Positions 7,096-9,264 of a stretch of 9,264 nucleotides of DNA are shown here, in pieces. Both the position numbers and the translations under genes were made by a program. The stretch's first letter is position 1, and the number at the start of each line of letters is the position of its first letter. The notes below the pieces were generated by a model, which made no database searches, had not been told where the DNA came from, and saw only the letters and a list, made by a program, of their open reading frames with translations. This DNA comes from JANNOG01 sp050329415 (GTDB taxonomy: Bacteria; Actinomycetota; Actinomycetes; Actinomycetales; JBBAYJ01): positions 1-9,264 of the forward strand of contig JBHJOS010000035.1 in assembly GCA_050329415.1 (NCBI GenBank), written 5' to 3'.

Positions 7096-7124
7096 ATTGT
7101 TGAGCCATTGTGGCTCAGGTGCAA
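7096..7124 (-). promoter_or_regulatory. Candidate leaderless promoter of the RHH-DUF4097-ABC operon
   Basis: Read on the minus strand, a weak -35 element TTGCAC (7124-7119) is followed after exactly 17 bp by AACAAT (7101-7096), which matches 4 of 6 bases of TATAAT. Six bases then separate the -10 from the ATG at 7089, which places the predicted transcription start at or beside the A of the start codon. There is no Shine-Dalgarno before this ATG. Both facts fit a leaderless transcript, common in actinobacteria. This is inferred from sequence only. Confidence 0.5.
7101..7117. promoter_or_regulatory. Palindromic operator candidate TGAGCCA-N3-TGGCTCA
   Basis: Two perfect 7-bp inverted half-sites flank a 3-bp centre. 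The palindrome fills the -35/-10 spacer of the candidate minus-strand promoter, so a bound protein would block RNA polymerase. The first gene of the operon encodes a ribbon-helix-helix protein, a class that binds such short palindromes as dimers, so autorepression is the simplest reading. The binding partner is inferred, not shown. Confidence 0.6.
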
Positions 7125-7171
7125 GCCGACATGGCACATCGCGTGGCGAGCAGTCGTGTGCTCGGGGTAGT

Positions 7172-7203
7172 CATACGTATGCGCGTGGCGTACGCTGGTA
7201 TGC
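7172..7203 (+). promoter_or_regulatory. Candidate vapBC promoter/operator region
   Basis: Upstream of the vapB ATG lie a 10-bp perfect palindrome CATACGTATG (7172-7181), an 8-bp perfect palindrome GCGTACGC (7188-7195) and two direct copies of GTATGC (7177-7182 and 7198-7203), 21 bp apart. TACGCT (7191-7196) fits the actinobacterial -10 pattern TAnnnT and lies 7 nt before the ATG. No Shine-Dalgarno is seen, so the transcript may be leaderless. VapB-type antitoxins, alone or with VapC, usually bind repeats overlapping their own promoter, which this layout fits. The exact -35 is unclear. Confidence 0.45.
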
Positions 7204-7473
7204 ATGCGAACCACGCTCGTGCTCGACGACCAGCTCTACGCGGATGTCCGGATGCTCGCCGCGGCGTCGCACCGGTCGGTGAGCAGCGTCGTCGAGGACG
7301 CGCTGCGGCGTCTGCTGGCCGAACGCGCGGCCGGGGCACGGCGGGTCGACGTCGACCTGCCGACGTTCTCCGGGCGGCTGCGGCGGGGCGTTTCGCTGGA
7401 CGACGGGGCCGCCCTGCTCGACGCCATGGACCGCTGGGACCGCGAGCAGGGGGACACCCGTGCTGCTGTGTGA
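7204..7473 (+). CDS. vapB: VapB-type ribbon-helix-helix antitoxin
   Basis: The 89-residue protein begins MRTTLVLDDQLYADVRMLAA and continues SHRSVSSVVEDALRRLL, a ribbon-helix-helix domain covering about residues 1-40 that binds operator DNA as a dimer. The remaining half, with the segment VDVDLPTFSGRLRRGVSL and an acidic end (LLDAMDRWDREQGD), should be flexible and wrap the toxin to block its active site. This division is standard for VapB antitoxins. The stop lies 14 nt inside vapC, so the two are translationally coupled. The ATG at 7204 is favoured because it starts the RHH strand directly and sits 7 nt from a -10-like hexamer. The N-terminal fold is clear; the antitoxin role rests on the toxin gene beside it. 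Confidence 0.9.
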   Translation: MRTTLVLDDQLYADVRMLAAASHRSVSSVVEDALRRLLAERAAGARRVDVDLPTFSGRLRRGVSLDDGAALLDAMDRWDREQGDTRAAV

Positions 7474-7897
7474 CGTCAACGTCCTCGTCCACGCGTTCGA
7501 GGACACCTCGCCCCGCCACCTCGAGTACCGCGTGTGGTTGCTGTCACACCTGCGCGGGGTCGAACCCGTCGGACTCTGCGACCCCACGGTGGCCGGCTTC
7601 CTCCGGGTCGTCACGCATCCCGCGATCTTCACCGAGCCGGCGACCTGGGGCGAGGCGGTCGCGTTCGTCGAGGCACTGCGGGACAGCCCGGCGTACCTGC
7701 CCGTGGCTCCGGGTGAGCGGCACTGGGCCACGGTCCGCGACCTCGGCCACCGGGTGGGGGCGAGGGGCAACCTGGTGCCGGACGCCTGGCTCGCCGCCAC
7801 CGCCATGGCGAACGGCGCCACCCTCGTCACCACGGACCGGGGCTTCGCCCGCTTCCCGGGCCTGCGTCACGTCCACCCGCTGGAGGACGCGGCGTAA
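7460..7897 (+). CDS. vapC: VapC-type PIN-domain ribonuclease toxin
   Basis: VapC toxins are Mg2+-dependent endoribonucleases that cut tRNA or rRNA and stop growth when free of antitoxin. This one has 145 residues, the normal size. The PIN-domain acids visible are Asp5 (LLCDVNVLVHAF), Asp108 (GNLVPDAWLAA) and Asp126 (TLVTTDRGFARFPGL). The second acidic position, often Glu near residue 40-45 in other PIN proteins, is not obvious: the segment reads DPTVAGFLRVVTHP. I recall close relatives having the same Gly-Phe-Leu-Arg, so this is probably a subfamily trait and not damage; Asp41 is nearby. The GTG start at 7460 has AGGGGG about 7 nt upstream and overlaps vapB by 14 nt. The RNA target cannot be predicted. 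fbiC begins 9 nt after the stop. Confidence 0.92.
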   Translation: MLLCDVNVLVHAFEDTSPRHLEYRVWLLSHLRGVEPVGLCDPTVAGFLRVVTHPAIFTEPATWGEAVAFVEALRDSPAYLPVAPGERHWATVRDLGHRVGARGNLVPDAWLAATAMANGATLVTTDRGFARFPGLRHVHPLEDAA

Positions 7898-7906
7898 CCT
7901 CGGCCC

Positions 7907-9264
7907 GTGACCTCCGCCCCCACGGCCCGCGAGATCACCCGCGCCGTTGCCCGCGCCCGCACCGGCAAGGCCTTGGACGCCGACGAGGCGACCGGCCTCC
8001 TGCACGCCCGCGGCGACGCGCTGGCCGACCTGTCGCAGGTCGCGGTCCGCGTCCGCGACGCCGCCATGGAACGGGCCGGCCGCCCGAGCACCGTCACGTA
8101 CTCCCGCAAGGTCTTCGTCCCGCTCACGCGGCTGTGCCAGGACCGCTGCCACTACTGCACGTTCGCCACCGTCCCGCACCGGCTGCCGGCGGCGTTCCTC
8201 ACGGTCGAGGAGGTCCTCGACATCGCCCGGGCCGGGGCCGCGGCCGGCTGCCGGGAGGCGCTGTTCACCCTCGGCGACCGGCCCGAGGAACGCTGGCCGG
8301 CGGCGCGGGAGTGGCTGGACGAGCGCGGGTACCCCGACACGCTGTCCTACGTCCGGGCGTGCGCGGTCGCGGTGCTCGAGGAGACGGGGCTGCTGCCCCA
8401 CCTCAACCCCGGCGTGATGTCCTGGGAGGAGCTGCAGCGCCTGCGCCCGGTCGCACCGTCCATGGGGATGATGCTCGAGACGACGGCGACGCGGCTGTGG
8501 TCCGAACCGGGGGGCCCGCACTACGGCAGCCCGGACAAGGACCCGGCCGTGCGGCTGCGGGTCCTCGACGACGCGGGCCGGGTCGGGATCCCCTTCACGA
8601 CCGGGGTCCTGCTCGGGATCGGGGAGACACCGGGCGAGCGGGTCGACGCCCTGATGGCGATCCGCCGCACGGCGCGCGAGTACGGGGCCGTGCAAGAGGT
8701 CATCGTCCAGAACTTCCGCGCCAAGGACGACACCGCGATGCGCGGCGAACCGGACCTCGACGCCGAGGAGTACCTGGCCGCCATCACCGTGGCCCGCCTT
8801 CTGCTGGGTCCGACCGTCTCGCTGCAGGCGCCGCCCAACCTCAGCGACCGCAACCACCTCGTCGCGCTGCTGCAGGCCGGCGTGGACGACTGGGGCGGGG
8901 TGAGCCCGGTGACCCCCGACCACGTCAACCCGGAGCGGCCGTGGCCGGCGATCGACACCCTCACCGCCGTCACGGGGGAGGCGGGCCTCCGGCTCGCGGA
9001 GCGCCTCACCGCCCACCCGTCGTACGTCCGCTCGGCGATGGCCGGGGACGCGAGCTGGATCGACGCCCGCCTCCACGGGCACGTGGCGGCCCTCGCCGAC
9101 GCCGTCACCGGCCTCGCCGACCCGACGACCCGTGCGAGTGGTCGTCCTTGGCAGGAGCCCGACGGCGGGTGGGGCGAGGCGGGTCCCAGCGGGCGGATCG
9201 ACCTCCACACCACCATCGACACCCGCGGCCGGACGGACGACCGCCGCGGTGACTTCGACAGTGT
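7907..9264 (+). CDS. fbiC: 7,8-didemethyl-8-hydroxy-5-deazariboflavin (Fo) synthase FbiC, 3' partial
   Basis: FbiC makes Fo, the deazaflavin core of coenzyme F420, from tyrosine and 5-amino-6-ribitylaminouracil, using two radical-SAM halves (CofG and CofH). The frame from the GTG at 7907 stays open to the window end for 452 codons. The radical-SAM cluster motif is CQDRCHYC, with Cys77, Cys81 and Cys84 binding a [4Fe-4S] cluster. It is preceded by TYSRKVFVPLTRLC, a CofG hallmark. Further landmarks are ALFTLGDRPEERW, GVMSWEEL, GMMLETT, FTTGVLLGIGET and VQNFRAK. After the CofG half comes WQEPDGGWGE and GRIDLHTTIDTRGRTDD, which I recognise as the linker of fused FbiC proteins, so the CofH half should lie beyond 9264. 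No Shine-Dalgarno is evident, and the 9-nt gap after vapC suggests shared transcription or a promoter inside vapC. Confidence 0.94.
   Translation, partial: MTSAPTAREITRAVARARTGKALDADEATGLLHARGDALADLSQVAVRVRDAAMERAGRPSTVTYSRKVFVPLTRLCQDRCHYCTFATVPHRLPAAFLTVEEVLDIARAGAAAGCREALFTLGDRPEERWPAAREWLDERGYPDTLSYVRACAVAVLEETGLLPHLNPGVMSWEELQRLRPVAPSMGMMLETTATRLWSEPGGPHYGSPDKDPAVRLRVLDDAGRVGIPFTTGVLLGIGETPGERVDALMAIRRTAREYGAVQEVIVQNFRAKDDTAMRGEPDLDAEEYLAAITVARLLLGPTVSLQAPPNLSDRNHLVALLQAGVDDWGGVSPVTPDHVNPERPWPAIDTLTAVTGEAGLRLAERLTAHPSYVRSAMAGDASWIDARLHGHVAALADAVTGLADPTTRASGRPWQEPDGGWGEAGPSGRIDLHTTIDTRGRTDDRRGDFDS

Noticed and set aside
7544..9208. A 554-codon open frame on the minus strand opposite vapC and fbiC
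   Set aside because: It is low-complexity Arg/Gly/Val/Asp-rich, has no recognisable domain, and runs antisense to clear CofG and PIN-domain genes. Long antisense frames are expected at this GC content.

Overview
The window is about 9.3 kb of very GC-rich, tightly packed DNA. The strong G/C bias at third codon positions, the many GTG starts (all plus-strand genes but the antitoxin and the 5'-truncated rsmB), likely leaderless promoters and an FbiC-type deazaflavin (Fo) synthase point to a high-GC actinobacterium (class Actinomycetes). I cannot name the genus from sequence alone.

Positions 1-3357 (plus strand) hold a housekeeping block: rsmB (16S rRNA m5C967 methyltransferase, 5' end outside the window), rpe (ribulose-phosphate 3-epimerase), ribE (riboflavin synthase) and ribH (lumazine synthase). 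The genes are 11 nt apart, 27 nt apart, and overlapping by 4 nt, so they probably form one operon. The last two steps of riboflavin synthesis are here, but ribD and ribA/ribBA, which often accompany them, are not.

Positions 3358-3490 separate two convergent transcription units. They carry a striking 73-bp hairpin-forming inverted repeat (30-bp arms, 2 mismatches, about 56% GC), unlike its surroundings.

Positions 3491-7089 (minus strand, transcribed right to left) form an apparent operon: a ribbon-helix-helix (RHH, HicB-antitoxin-like) protein, a DUF4097 beta-rung protein, a DrrA-type ABC ATPase and a DrrB-type ABC-2 permease. After a 94-nt gap comes a dihydrofolate-reductase-fold (RibD C-terminal family) protein. 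The module looks like a self-regulated exporter or envelope-related unit with no known substrate.

Positions 7090-7203 are a 114-bp divergent promoter region. On the minus-strand side a 17-bp palindrome sits in the spacer of a promoter that would give a leaderless mRNA. On the plus side, palindromes and a 21-bp-spaced direct repeat precede vapB.

Positions 7204-9264 (plus strand) hold a vapBC toxin-antitoxin pair. Nine nucleotides after it comes fbiC (Fo synthase, CofG-CofH fusion), cut by the window end within the linker after the CofG half. FbiC consumes 5-amino-6-ribitylaminouracil, which is also the substrate of RibH and a by-product of RibE, so the two ends of the window meet at one flavin/deazaflavin branch point. 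No tRNA, rRNA, CRISPR array, transposase or phage gene was seen.
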